A stretch of DNA of 41,717 bases from QQUD01 sp039029915. Lineage in GTDB: Bacteria > Chloroflexota > Anaerolineae > Promineifilales > Promineifilaceae. Below, one piece after another: positions 1 to 8,391 of the stretch (positions are counted from its first letter, which is position 1; every line of letters begins with the position of its first letter). The notes beneath the pieces are model-generated. The model had not been told where the DNA came from and did not search any database. It worked only from the letters and a program-made list of their open reading frames with translations. The stretch spans positions 1 to 41,717 of the forward strand of contig JBCCFD010000009.1 of assembly GCA_039029915.1 (NCBI GenBank). Reading direction: 5' to 3'. The position numbers and the translations under genes are program-made.

Positions 1-1110
1 ATGCTCACTAAGTGCCCAGGTGTCGGGGAATGAGCTCATAACCGAGCCATTGATGATGTACCAAGGCAGCTCTGAACCATTTTCCTTTTCGAGCATGACT
101 TTAAAAACGTGAACGCCATGCTCTGATGTCGTGTAGCGACCGAACTCACCCATCACATCAGGGACGGGAACGCCGTAGCGCTGACACGCTTCTTTGATGA
201 CCGAGAGCAGATGCTCTGCAAAGTAGCCATAGTCAAAGTCAAAATCGAGCGTCATACCAACGGGCATACCACCCCCAAAGTTGAAAATATGCAGATGAGG
301 ATGCCGCTGGCGTAATCGGGCGTAAACTTCAATGCCCGGTCTGAGTCGATCAACAAATCCGTCAGGATCGACAAGTTGGCTACCAACCATGTTGTGGAAA
401 GTTGTCAGTTTGAGGTTGGGGGCTGCGGCAATGTAGTCTGCTGCTTTCCAGATGGTGTCGATATCAAACCCAAAGCGGGAGTTTGCATTATTCATCTCAT
501 CTTCAGTCTTGTTGTTACCATAGCTTTTTTGACGGAGCCCGACATCAAACTGGTGTCCGGAGGCTAAGAAGGACTGTATTTCCGTCATATCTTCGATGAT
601 TGGCACAAGCTTTTCGTGGTCTTGGCGCAGTCGAATAATGTTAGAGGCATAGTCGCTGTTGGCTGGTTTAAAACCATTACAGAAGATGTACTTATCGGGC
701 TTAAGCAGCCCGCGATGTATCATAATTCGGGCGATATCAACATCGACCGTGGATGACATTTCATGATGTGCACCTGCTCTGAGCGTTGTCCGAATGACCT
801 CTTCGGCAGCATTCGCTTTTGAAGCGTAGGCATACAAGAATTGGCCGTCGTACTCTGTGTTTCTCGCGGCTTCCTTAAAGACGGTTTCCATCATTTCGAT
901 TTTTTGCTCAATCAGGGGCAAGTAGACAATTTCAAGTGGGCTAGGGAGATAGGATGGTTTGTCTGTATCGTCGTTTTCTTTTTCAAAAAATGAGAGGAGG
1001 TCAATATTTTTGAGGTGCAAACGGCCGTTTCTGTTCTGCAAAAAATGATTAAATTGATGGCCGTCAGGTACTGGATCGTTTTGTTCCCAACCGATAACAG
1101 GATGTGTCAT
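1..1110 (-). CDS. speA: Biosynthetic arginine decarboxylase (C-terminal part missing)
   Basis: The reading frame is open from an ATG at 1108-1110 to the left edge, giving 370 residues without a stop. I translated it from the reverse strand. It has the fold-III PLP decarboxylase pattern: YASKAN supplies the Schiff-base lysine, followed by AGAHHEMSS, QKSYGNN, TTFHNMVGSQ and the glycine-rich FNFGGGMP phosphate-binding loop. In the SpeA family this enzyme converts arginine to agmatine in the cytosol for polyamine synthesis. An AAAAGGA ribosome site precedes the ATG. The McrC-like gene ends 20 bp upstream, so the two may be co-transcribed. One ACGGCCGT palindrome lies inside, encoding Asn-Gly-Arg. 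The C-terminal domain lies outside the window. Ornithine or carboxynorspermidine decarboxylase are the main alternatives. Confidence 0.85.
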   Translation of the reverse strand, partial: MTHPVIGWEQNDPVPDGHQFNHFLQNRNGRLHLKNIDLLSFFEKENDDTDKPSYLPSPLEIVYLPLIEQKIEMMETVFKEAARNTEYDGQFLYAYASKANAAEEVIRTTLRAGAHHEMSSTVDVDIARIMIHRGLLKPDKYIFCNGFKPANSDYASNIIRLRQDHEKLVPIIEDMTEIQSFLASGHQFDVGLRQKSYGNNKTEDEMNNANSRFGFDIDTIWKAADYIAAAPNLKLTTFHNMVGSQLVDPDGFVDRLRPGIEVYARLRQRHPHLHIFNFGGGMPVGMTLDFDFDYGYFAEHLLSVIKEACQRYGVPVPDVMGEFGRYTTSEHGVHVFKVMLEKENGSELPWYIINGSVMSSFPDTWALSEH

Positions 1111-1130
1111 GGACTGTCCTTTTGTCGTTT

Positions 1131-2327
1131 TTATAAATTGAAAATTTGCGAAATTATTTGTTGACCCGCTTGCTCAAACGATTGATTGAGGTCAAAGTGC
1201 AATGCCTGCAAATGAATATCATCAACGTGTACATTCAGGCTAACTTTTTCATCCGTGGGGAAAATTAGAATAGCATTGGGGCTGGATTTTACCTTCGCAT
1301 AGGCAATGATTTGATGGATGTCGGATGATGAAATTTTAGCCCCAGTTTTGTATTTTGTATCTACAACTGCAAGGGGCGTTCCCTCCTGCTTATTATATAA
1401 CACGATGTCAATTTGAAACACGAGCGGGTTATCCGTGTCCAAAGAAATTCGTTCCTGAATGTTGATGCGCCATTGGGGTGGGAGGTTTTGTTTTAACCAT
1501 TTAGCGACAAAGCGTTCAAACAGAGTCGGCGTGTGAATCAAAAATGTTGAAAAAGGAGCCTCTCCAAAAGCGTGAGCGGGACCAATTTGCTCTAGGAAAA
1601 AGCGACAAAGCTGATGCATGAGGCGATACTTTTCGGTGTGGGGATGGTAAATACGGCCGTTTATCTCCTCGGTCGTAAATGGGACGGCTTCGGCAACTTG
1701 ATTGATGAGATGGGTCGCTTGCCTAACCTGCTGCTGAACCTTCATATCGAGAAGCGGTGAGCGGCAGAGCAGGTTGAGGGTATACGCTAGAATTTGATTA
1801 TCGGGGATGTTGGTTGTGAGCTGATCGTATTGACAAAAAACGGCCGTTTTTGTGGGTTGAAATTGTAAAACTCGACCTCGCACATATGGCAACGTTTCTG
1901 TTTGGTTGATGTATGATTTTGCGAACCCTGTTTTTGCACACCGAATAACTGATTTTGCCAACCAACCTGCTAAAAGGTGAGGGAAATCCGCCACCGTTTC
2001 TAACTGCGTCCATCCATCTTTGAGGGGGGATTTTTCAAAGCCGTAAACATAGGCCCAGAGGCCAAATATATTTTTAATTGAAAAGCGGGGGGATAGCAGG
2101 AGCTCAATATCTTTGGTTGCGAGAACACCTACCCAACCTTGAGAAGTGAGTGACCATTTTTGTTCAGTTATTGGGGAAGGAAACCGAACCTGTAGAACCT
2201 TGCTCTGTTCGTCAAATTTTTGCCAAAGGTCGTGCCCTACTTTTTCGGGTAGGTCGACGCGAGGCAGGAGGCAGGGTTCATACTCAAATAACTCATACCG
2301 TGGCTTGATGTGGTTCCTGTGATTCAT
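1131..2327 (-). CDS. McrC-like restriction endonuclease subunit, no McrB partner
   Basis: About 398 residues from the ATG at 2325-2327. The same frame is open to a GTG at 2390, but that would reach deep into the histidine-kinase gene. The layout is McrC-like: an N-terminal beta-rich region with GWVGVLATKDIELLLSP, a middle LPYVRGRVL and DNQILAYTL block, and a C-terminal PD-(D/E)XK nuclease core with IDIVLY, then AVVDTKYK and a QIIAYA helix. In McrBC the McrC subunit cuts DNA when driven by the GTPase McrB. No McrB-type AAA GTPase is present on either side; the upstream neighbour is a sensor kinase and the downstream one is speA. It may pair with an McrB elsewhere or act in a different role. 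Family assignment is firm; function is inference. Two ACGGCCGT sites lie within it. Confidence 0.75.
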   Translation of the reverse strand: MNHRNHIKPRYELFEYEPCLLPRVDLPEKVGHDLWQKFDEQSKVLQVRFPSPITEQKWSLTSQGWVGVLATKDIELLLSPRFSIKNIFGLWAYVYGFEKSPLKDGWTQLETVADFPHLLAGWLAKSVIRCAKTGFAKSYINQTETLPYVRGRVLQFQPTKTAVFCQYDQLTTNIPDNQILAYTLNLLCRSPLLDMKVQQQVRQATHLINQVAEAVPFTTEEINGRIYHPHTEKYRLMHQLCRFFLEQIGPAHAFGEAPFSTFLIHTPTLFERFVAKWLKQNLPPQWRINIQERISLDTDNPLVFQIDIVLYNKQEGTPLAVVDTKYKTGAKISSSDIHQIIAYAKVKSSPNAILIFPTDEKVSLNVHVDDIHLQALHFDLNQSFEQAGQQIISQIFNL

Positions 2328-3819
2328 AGGTGAATGCCAAGTCTGCCGGTGTTGCTTCAGGCAAGGTGAACCAAAAAGTGCTTCCCTCACCTAAATTGCT
2401 CTCTACACCAACTTGACCACCGCAGCGATAGATGATTCGTTTGACAATGGATAATCCTAAGCCTTCTCCGCGTGCTCGAACTTTGCGTAGTCGAGTGTGA
2501 GGTTTAAAAAGACGCTTCTGATCCATCTCAGAAATTCCCTCACCATTGTCTTTGACCCAAATCCGAATCGTGCCGTTGGGCAAATGGTCTGCCCCAATTT
2601 CGATGTGCGGTGGTCTACCACCATATTTTATCCCATTTGTGACATAATTGAGGAGTGCTTCTTCAATCCAAGGCTCATGACCAATGGGTATAGGCCATTC
2701 ATTTTGGGTGATTAAATTAACATTCGCTGCTTGCAATTGAAAACGCAACCGTTTTTTGATTTCACCAATGACTCGATTCATATTTAGCTGAATCAGAGGG
2801 ATGTCTTGAGATTCCATACTGGCCAATAACAAGAGCTCATTGATGATATTGTTCATTTTGTTCCCGCTTTTGACAATGCGATCCAATGAATGAACCGTAT
2901 CTGGGGGCAAAGTGTTGTCATTGCTCATTTCAATAAAGCTCGCATAGCCAATGATTTGGCTGAGCAAACCTTGTACTTGGTGAGCCATTGTGTGGGCAAA
3001 CTCATCAAGGGCGATATTTTGAATTGCCAGTTCATTCGCTTTCTTGGCGATTTTGTTCTGTACTTCTTTATGGTCGGTTATATCGCGCAGAGAAGCTTGG
3101 TAAACTGGCTCACCTTGCCACTCTGTTTCGACGAGGCGTAATTCAACGGACGCCTCTCCTCCACGCCGTCGTTCGATGGTTAATTCGGCCGTGCCGTTTT
3201 TTGGGGTTCTTATTTTAAGGGGTTTGGCCAGCATATTGTTGAGGTCATTGCGTAAAATATCTTCGGCTGCAGGGTTTACAAATTTTACATATCCTTTTTT
3301 ATCAACAATAATAATACCGTCGGCATTTTTCTCAATAATTTGGCGGCGATTTTTCTCGCTTTTTTCTAACTGTCGTTTCTTTTCTTCAAGCTGTAACCAC
3401 AAACGGTGTCGCTCACGAGCATAACGGAGTGCTCGAATGAGAACACCATGATTTAAAATATCACTTTTGAGCAGATAATCCTGTGCCCCATGCTGCATTG
3501 CTTCAACCGCTAGCGCTTCATCCATCAACCCCGACAAAATCACAATCGGCACTTCCTGCACGGTCCGATGAATTGAATCAAACGATTTAAGGTGCTGGCT
3601 ATCAGGAAGCGAAAGGTCTAACAGAATCAGGTCAAAAGCCATCTCTTTGACCAAAGCCAGCGCTTTTTTTAGCGTATCTGCAATCACAAATTCAAAATGA
3701 ATATTGTGCTGAAGCTGTCTTTGATTGTTTTCTAGCAATATTTCTTGGATTAGTCGACTGTCAGCCGGATTATCTTCAACGATTAGCAGCGTAAGAGTTT
3801 GGAAATCTGTTGTGGTCAT
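2293..3819 (-). CDS. Response-regulator/PAS/histidine kinase hybrid
   Basis: 508 residues from the ATG at 3817-3819; a TTG two codons earlier overlaps the upstream stop. Domain order: a receiver domain (about 8-130, LLIVEDNPADSRLI acidic pocket, phospho-acceptor Asp in LILLDLSLPDS), a coiled linker, a PAS domain (about 160-250), a HisKA helix with the phospho-acceptor His in AHTMAHQVQ, and a HATPase_c domain with N box (NYVTNGIKYGG), G1 (DNGEGIS) and G2 (GEGLGLSIVKR). There is no membrane segment, so it is a cytosolic kinase with an N-terminal receiver, an order seen in phytochrome-type relay systems. It directly follows the Rcp1-like regulator in one operon, so phosphotransfer between the two is likely. 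Its end overlaps the start of the McrC-like gene. Confidence 0.9.
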   Translation of the reverse strand: MTTTDFQTLTLLIVEDNPADSRLIQEILLENNQRQLQHNIHFEFVIADTLKKALALVKEMAFDLILLDLSLPDSQHLKSFDSIHRTVQEVPIVILSGLMDEALAVEAMQHGAQDYLLKSDILNHGVLIRALRYARERHRLWLQLEEKKRQLEKSEKNRRQIIEKNADGIIIVDKKGYVKFVNPAAEDILRNDLNNMLAKPLKIRTPKNGTAELTIERRRGGEASVELRLVETEWQGEPVYQASLRDITDHKEVQNKIAKKANELAIQNIALDEFAHTMAHQVQGLLSQIIGYASFIEMSNDNTLPPDTVHSLDRIVKSGNKMNNIINELLLLASMESQDIPLIQLNMNRVIGEIKKRLRFQLQAANVNLITQNEWPIPIGHEPWIEEALLNYVTNGIKYGGRPPHIEIGADHLPNGTIRIWVKDNGEGISEMDQKRLFKPHTRLRKVRARGEGLGLSIVKRIIYRCGGQVGVESNLGEGSTFWFTLPEATPADLAFTYESQEPHQATV

Positions 3820-3821
3820 CT

Positions 3822-4274
3822 TCAATTTGCCTTTGAGGGAAGGTTGACGGTGTTAAACCAAAAGTTTTCGATACTTTTTATAACGGTAATGTAATTACCA
3901 AAATCGACAGGTTTGGCGATATAGCAATTTGCATGCCCCTCATAAGATTGGATGATGTCATCGATATTGGTAGACGTGCTGAGAATAACAACTGGAATTG
4001 TCTTTAAGATCGGGTCGTTTTTGATTTCATTTAGGACCTCATTACCATTTTTTCGGGGTAAATTAAGATCGAGCAAAATAAAATCAGGCTGGCTAGCGCC
4101 GCTGTATTTACCGCTGCGTTGGAGGTATTTGATCGCCTCTTCACCATCATAAATCACGTTTAAATTGGTTTTTATCTGGCTTTCTTTGAACGCCTCGATC
4201 GTCAAGCGTACATCGCCGGGATTGTCTTCAACGAGCAATATTTCCGCTGGTTTGATATGCTTTTGTTCAACCAT
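3822..4274 (-). CDS. Rcp1-like single-domain response regulator
   Basis: 150 residues forming one CheY-like receiver: ILLVEDNPGDVRLT (acidic pocket), phospho-acceptor Asp in FILLDLNLPRKNG, the Thr/Ser switch in VVILSTST, and the conserved Lys in YIAKPVDF. The NPGDVRL signature and the length match the Rcp1 family, which pairs with phytochrome-like or PAS kinases. There is no output domain, so it should act by phosphotransfer or protein contact. It is first in the operon; its TGA stop overlaps the alternative TTG start of the hybrid kinase, which suggests translational coupling. Confidence 0.9.
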   Translation of the reverse strand: MVEQKHIKPAEILLVEDNPGDVRLTIEAFKESQIKTNLNVIYDGEEAIKYLQRSGKYSGASQPDFILLDLNLPRKNGNEVLNEIKNDPILKTIPVVILSTSTNIDDIIQSYEGHANCYIAKPVDFGNYITVIKSIENFWFNTVNLPSKAN

Positions 4275-4460
4275 ATTGAGTGCAACCCTTTTGGAGCTAC
4301 CTGTTTTCAGCTGTTTAATTTTCTTGGTGCTGTGCTTGCTAAATGAAACGGATACTGCAACGGTTTATCTTTTGTGATTGTAATGAATATTTGATTTTGG
4401 AAAACATAACATTCGTACTACTGTTTCATCTACCTTCTTTATGATCGATATCTATCATAT

Positions 4461-4488
4461 TTGACTGATGCTTGTTTTTCCTTATAAT
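4461..4488 (+). promoter_or_regulatory. Sigma-70-type promoter for the WYL regulator
   Basis: TTGACT at 4461-4466 and TATAAT at 4483-4488, separated by 16 bp, place the start of transcription about 25 bp before the WYL gene. It lies in the 244-bp divergent region shared with the response regulator. Confidence 0.6.
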
Positions 4489-4518
4489 TAGAACAAATGA
4501 GCTGATTTGGATTGAGAT

Positions 4519-5481
4519 ATGACAAGGTTAGCATCACGGACTTCCCGATTACGCCAAATTGAAGAGTTGCTCTTGCTAAACCCTGATGGGGTGAAAGCAA
4601 CTGAGATTGCTCGTTCGCTTGAAGTCACACGACGTACAATCTACCGAGATGTTGACTTCTTGTGTGATGAAGGAATCCCGGTGTGGCAAAAAGACGGCCG
4701 TTTTGGGATCAATCGCACCTCCTATAAATCGACCGTTCAATTCTCATTTCAAGAAGCCATCGCGCTTGTCTTAGCGGGTCTTTTATTGTCACGAACGATT
4801 GATGAGCGGAACCCTCATGTTGCCACAGCCCTGCGCAAGCTAGCAAAAACCCTGCCCACCCCTTTTACGACCCATCTCAAGCGAGCTGCTGACCGTGTGC
4901 AAACTCATAATGAAGACCAACAGCAGGTGGCCGTAATGGAGTCATTAGCCGAAGGGTGGGGCACAGGGCACAAGGTTGAGATTGGATATCGGTCTCCTCG
5001 AAGCGGACAGCTTCGTGAGCGAATTTTGTCGCCCTATGCGTTAGAACCTACTCCATCTGGCATCTACGTGATTGGGCATGATAAGTGGGCGAATGATATT
5101 CGAACGTTTAAGCTGGATCGTTTGGAAACGGCCGTTGTGCTGCCTTCTACCTTTACGATTCCTGAAACGTTTGATTTAGAATCACATTTAGCCTCTGGTT
5201 GGCGTATTATGGCTGGTCAGGAAATTGAAGAGGTGATTTTAAAATTCACGCCCACCGTTACCCCGCATATTTATGAGCGAACCTGGCATCCTACTCAATC
5301 ACTTTCTAAGACCGAGGACGGAGGTTGCACCTTTAAAGTTCGCGTCGCGGAGCCCAAAGAGATGCAACCCTTCATTCGCAGTTGGGGCGCACAGGTAAAA
5401 GTGATTTCACCCCAGTGGCTTCAAGCTGAAATTGCTCAAGAACTTAGGCAGGCAGCCTCACAATACGCCCGTCCTCTTTGA
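4519..5481 (+). CDS. HTH-WYL transcriptional regulator
   Basis: 320 residues. The N-terminus (about 1-65) is a winged HTH of the HTH_11/DeoR type: LEVTRRTIYRDVDFLCDEGIPVW is the recognition-helix region. The C-terminus holds a WYL sensor domain (about 150-225), with IGYRSPRSGQLRERILSPYAL and GIYVIGHDKW, followed by a WCX-type tail ending near the stop. WYL regulators bind nucleic acid or nucleotide ligands and act as repressors or activators. A good promoter lies upstream. The gene stands 205 bp ahead of acs in the same direction and may regulate it, but no operator is visible. ACGGCCGT occurs twice inside. Confidence 0.9.
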   Translation: MTRLASRTSRLRQIEELLLLNPDGVKATEIARSLEVTRRTIYRDVDFLCDEGIPVWQKDGRFGINRTSYKSTVQFSFQEAIALVLAGLLLSRTIDERNPHVATALRKLAKTLPTPFTTHLKRAADRVQTHNEDQQQVAVMESLAEGWGTGHKVEIGYRSPRSGQLRERILSPYALEPTPSGIYVIGHDKWANDIRTFKLDRLETAVVLPSTFTIPETFDLESHLASGWRIMAGQEIEEVILKFTPTVTPHIYERTWHPTQSLSKTEDGGCTFKVRVAEPKEMQPFIRSWGAQVKVISPQWLQAEIAQELRQAASQYARPL

Positions 5482-5548
5482 GGATTTAAAGGTCATGCCC
5501 TGACGTCATTTGGGCATCCTATATTCAGTTTTCAAGAGCCAAAAAGTT

Positions 5549-5588
5549 GCCTTACCCAATTACCCAATTACCAATTACGAATAACCAA
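5549..5588 (+). repeat. Short tandem AATTACCC-like repeat
   Basis: Imperfect tandem repetition of TTACCCAAT / ACCAATTACGAAT in the gap between the WYL gene and acs. Simple sequence with no coding potential. Confidence 0.6.
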
Positions 5589-5686
5589 ACACCCCCTCGC
5601 CTTTTCCCAAAATCACCCTATACTTGTAATCAGAAAACACAGCAAACCCAGTCAAACAACACCATAAAGATTGAAGGAGGTTATGA

Positions 5687-7597
5687 ATGGCTGATAAGAA
5701 TGAAATGGTAGGCGATGTTTATCATCCTACCCCAGAAGTCATTGCCAGCGCACACATCCCTGACTATGAATCGGTACATCAACAGGCGGTTGACGATTTA
5801 CCCGGATTTTGGGGCAAAATTGCCGCTGAAAATTATGAATGGTTTAAACCTTGGAATCAGGTTTTAGACGACAGTAATGCCCCTTTTTATAAATGGTTTG
5901 TAGGTGCTAAAGTTAACCTGGTTCATAATGCGCTTGATCGCCACATGAGAACGGCCGTTCGCAACAAGGCCGCCCTTATCTTTGAGGGGGAAAAGGGAGA
6001 CACCCGTGTTTACACCTATCAGCAATTGAATTATGAAGTGTGTAAATTTGCTAGCGTATTGCGCTCATTAGGGGTTGGTAAAGGGGACCGCGTCACCATT
6101 TATATGGGTCGGATTCCTGAGCTAGCCGTGGCGATGTTAGCCTGCGCCAAAATTGGGGCGATGCACTCTGTGGTTTATGGGGGCTTCTCAACTGAGGCGT
6201 TACTTGGACGCATCGAAGACAGTGAATCTAAAGTGCTTGTGACCTGTGATGGGGCTTGGCTTCGTGGAAATATTGTTGAGTTGAAAAAGATTGCCAATGC
6301 GGCGGTTGATCGGGCCGGCACCATTCAATCCGTAATTTGCGTTAAGCGAACGGGTCAAGATGTTGACATGGTGCAAGGGCGTGACTACTGGTATCACGAC
6401 CTGATGAGTCTACCCATTGCTGACGCTAATGCGCCCACCGAGGTAATGGATGCTGAAGACCCACTCTTTATTTTGTACACTTCCGGCACAACAGGTAAAC
6501 CTAAAGCGATCTTGCATACGCACGGTGGTTACATGGTGGGAACGTCGACGACGCTCAAATGGGTGTTTGACATTAAACCTGATGATGTGTGGTGGTGTGC
6601 CGCCGACCCGGGCTGGATTACGGGTCATAGTTACATCGTCTATGCGCCATTGATTTTAGGAGCCACGAGCTTTATGTATGAAGGTGCACCCACCTTCCCT
6701 TATCCTGACCGCTGGTGGCAGATGGTGGATAAGTACAAGATTACGATTTTGTATACTGCGCCTACAGCGATTCGCGGTTTGATGCGCTTTGGTGAAAGCT
6801 GGCCGAATAAGCATGATTTGACGAGCCTTCGTTTGTTAGGTTCTGTTGGTGAGCCCATTAATCCTGAGGCATGGAAATGGTATCACCGCGTGATTGGGAA
6901 TGAGAACTGCCCCATTATGGATACATGGTGGCAAACGGAAACCGGGAATTTTATGATTACGCCGTTACCAAGCGTGCCGCTCAAGCCTGGCTCGGGCACA
7001 CGTGGTTTTCCTGGGGTTATTGTTGATGTTGTCGATGAAGATGGTGAACCACTTCCTGCGAATGAAGAGGGCTTTTTGGTCATAAAACGGCCGTGGCCCG
7101 CCATGCTCCGTACCCTGTACAAAGATCCGGATCGGTATGTATCGACTTACTGGGAACGGTTTGCGGAACAAGGCTGGTATTTGCCGGGTGATAGCGCAAA
7201 ACGAGATGAAGATGGCTACATATGGATAATCGGCCGTATTGATGATGTGATTAAAGTGTCAGGCTACCGTTTAGGTACGGCCGAAATTGAAAGCGCCCTT
7301 GTTAGCCACGAGGCCGTTGCTGAGTCTGCCGCAATCGGTGTCCCTGACCCGGGTGGTGTCCGAGGCAACATTATCAAGGCCTACTGTATTTTACGCCAAG
7401 GATTTGAGGGCAGTGATAAACTGTCTCAAGCACTTCGCGATCATGTAGGGCAAGAAATGGGCCCAATCGCCAAACCGGCTACCGTAGAATTTGTAGACAG
7501 TTTGCCAAAGACCCGCTCGGGCAAAATTATGCGTCGTGTTTTGAAGGCGCGTGTACTAGGGCAAGATGTGGGCGATTTATCAACCTTGGCAGATTAG
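5687..7597 (+). CDS. acs: Acetyl-CoA synthetase (AMP-forming)
   Basis: 636 residues, the usual length for Acs. It activates acetate through acetyl-AMP to acetyl-CoA. Visible motifs in order: the N-terminal cap with FYKWFVGAKVNL, the P-loop-like YTSGTTGKPKAILHTHGG, ADPGWITGHSY, the DTWWQTETG adenylate motif that includes the Trp limiting the acyl pocket to acetate, DDVIKVSGYRLGTAEIE (hinge and A8), and PKTRSGKIMRR with the catalytic lysine that is acetylated in many bacteria. A strong GAAGGAGG lies 7 bp before the ATG. It is monocistronic, with a structured repeat and a terminator just after its TAG. No acetyltransferase/deacetylase pair for Acs control is adjacent. Confidence 0.97.
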   Translation: MADKNEMVGDVYHPTPEVIASAHIPDYESVHQQAVDDLPGFWGKIAAENYEWFKPWNQVLDDSNAPFYKWFVGAKVNLVHNALDRHMRTAVRNKAALIFEGEKGDTRVYTYQQLNYEVCKFASVLRSLGVGKGDRVTIYMGRIPELAVAMLACAKIGAMHSVVYGGFSTEALLGRIEDSESKVLVTCDGAWLRGNIVELKKIANAAVDRAGTIQSVICVKRTGQDVDMVQGRDYWYHDLMSLPIADANAPTEVMDAEDPLFILYTSGTTGKPKAILHTHGGYMVGTSTTLKWVFDIKPDDVWWCAADPGWITGHSYIVYAPLILGATSFMYEGAPTFPYPDRWWQMVDKYKITILYTAPTAIRGLMRFGESWPNKHDLTSLRLLGSVGEPINPEAWKWYHRVIGNENCPIMDTWWQTETGNFMITPLPSVPLKPGSGTRGFPGVIVDVVDEDGEPLPANEEGFLVIKRPWPAMLRTLYKDPDRYVSTYWERFAEQGWYLPGDSAKRDEDGYIWIIGRIDDVIKVSGYRLGTAEIESALVSHEAVAESAAIGVPDPGGVRGNIIKAYCILRQGFEGSDKLSQALRDHVGQEMGPIAKPATVEFVDSLPKTRSGKIMRRVLKARVLGQDVGDLSTLAD

Positions 7598-7598
7598 T

Positions 7599-7665
7599 GC
7601 TTTGTTACCAAAGTTTTAAATATTCCTGAGAAGGAATAATTTTTAAAACTCTTTTGTAACAGTAT
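7599..7665 (+). repeat. Dispersed structured repeat R2, copy A
   Basis: Starts with CTTTGTTACCAAAG two bases after the acs stop codon and ends near TTTTGTAACAG. The centre holds ATTCCTGAGAAGGAAT, a small hairpin. It is related to 37132-37204: both share CTTTGTTACCAAAGTT, TTAAATA, GGAATAATTT and TGTAAC in the same order and spacing. Confidence 0.6.
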
Positions 7666-7718
7666 AATCAGCAGCAAAATCGATAAATAATTTAGAATTT
7701 TAAATTAAGGTGAAAAAT

Positions 7719-7749
7719 TGCCAGATTTCAAAAATCTGGCAGTTTTTTT
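7719..7749 (+). terminator. Rho-independent terminator after acs
   Basis: TGCCAGATTT (7719-7728), a 3-nt loop and AAATCTGGCA (7732-7741) form a perfect 10-bp stem followed by a run of seven T. Confidence 0.85.
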
Positions 7750-7857
7750 ATTTTAGTAAACTTTTGTTCAAATCTTCTCCATCAAAGTAGGGCGAATGAG
7801 TCGCTACTATTTTGTCCCTTATCAAATGCTAGGTATCGAAATAAACAGGACCTGAGG

Positions 7858-7908
7858 TTTTGACAAACAGTTTGGATCCATTACTCTGGCAAAAGAAGTT
7901 TGTCAAAA
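7858..7908. repeat. Perfect 11-bp inverted repeat
   Basis: TTTTGACAAAC at 7858-7868 and GTTTGTCAAAA at 7898-7908 with a 29-nt spacer. The right arm ends two bases from the stop codon of the minus-strand zinc-ribbon gene, so it may be its 3' hairpin or a small inserted element. Confidence 0.6.
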
Positions 7909-7910
7909 TA

Positions 7911-8201
7911 TTAGACTTTAACACCATTGCCACAGTAACCACAAAATACTGCATCAACCTGGATTTTTTTAGCACATAATGGACATTTTTGAGTTGCGAG
8001 CGGCTGGCTGCTAGGTGATTGAAGACTATTTCGGATTACAAGCCAGATTAAAATGCCCGGAAGTCCGGTAAACAAGATTAAGGCAGTAACGAGACAACCA
8101 CTTTGACCTCTATTTTCGGCATCTTCGTAGGCCCAAAAAAGCGCTGCAATCGTACCAATAAAAATTATCCCAAGCATACAAACAAGAAAAAAGTCTTCCA
8201 T
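7911..8201 (-). CDS. Small membrane protein with C-terminal zinc ribbon
   Basis: 96 residues from the ATG at 8199-8201, preceded by a G-rich stretch; a TTG start at 8234 would add 11 residues. Two hydrophobic segments (about 3-24 and 36-56) flank a short polar hairpin, AYEDAENRGQSG. The C-terminus is a zinc ribbon with two CxxC pairs, CPLCAKK and CGYCG. The layout resembles small phospholipase-D-nuclease-N-like or PLDc_N/zinc-ribbon proteins, which are often hypothetical. I do not recognise a specific function. It sits in a stretch without ACGGCCGT sites. Confidence 0.65.
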   Translation of the reverse strand: MEDFFLVCMLGIIFIGTIAALFWAYEDAENRGQSGCLVTALILFTGLPGILIWLVIRNSLQSPSSQPLATQKCPLCAKKIQVDAVFCGYCGNGVKV

Positions 8202-8391
8202 TTTAAACCCCACTAAGAACGCAATAATTGCCAATAAGATTGCTTAAATGACATCGTATCTATTAACGTGGGAAATATTAAATTTTCGACGTGTTCATTA
8301 GGCACTATTTTTGTGACAAGTAGTTAACACCCTCAAGTCACGGTTAGGTCACATCACTATTTTATTCTTAAGTCATTGAAATTGATTGGCA

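Larger units (their letters stand above)
7598..7910. other. Intergenic region with three hairpin structures
   Basis: No gene seen. It holds, in order, a dispersed structured repeat directly behind the acs stop (7599-7665), a U-tract terminator (7719-7749) and a perfect 11-bp inverted repeat (7858-7908) abutting the stop codon of the next, opposite gene. Confidence 0.7.

Noticed and set aside
2293..3819. Testing the gene upstream of the McrC-like gene as its McrB partner
   Set aside because: It shows receiver, PAS and histidine-kinase motifs and no Walker A/GTPase motifs.
5549..5588. Possible CRISPR array from repeated AATTACCC units
   Set aside because: Units are about 8 bp without spacers; this is simple sequence.
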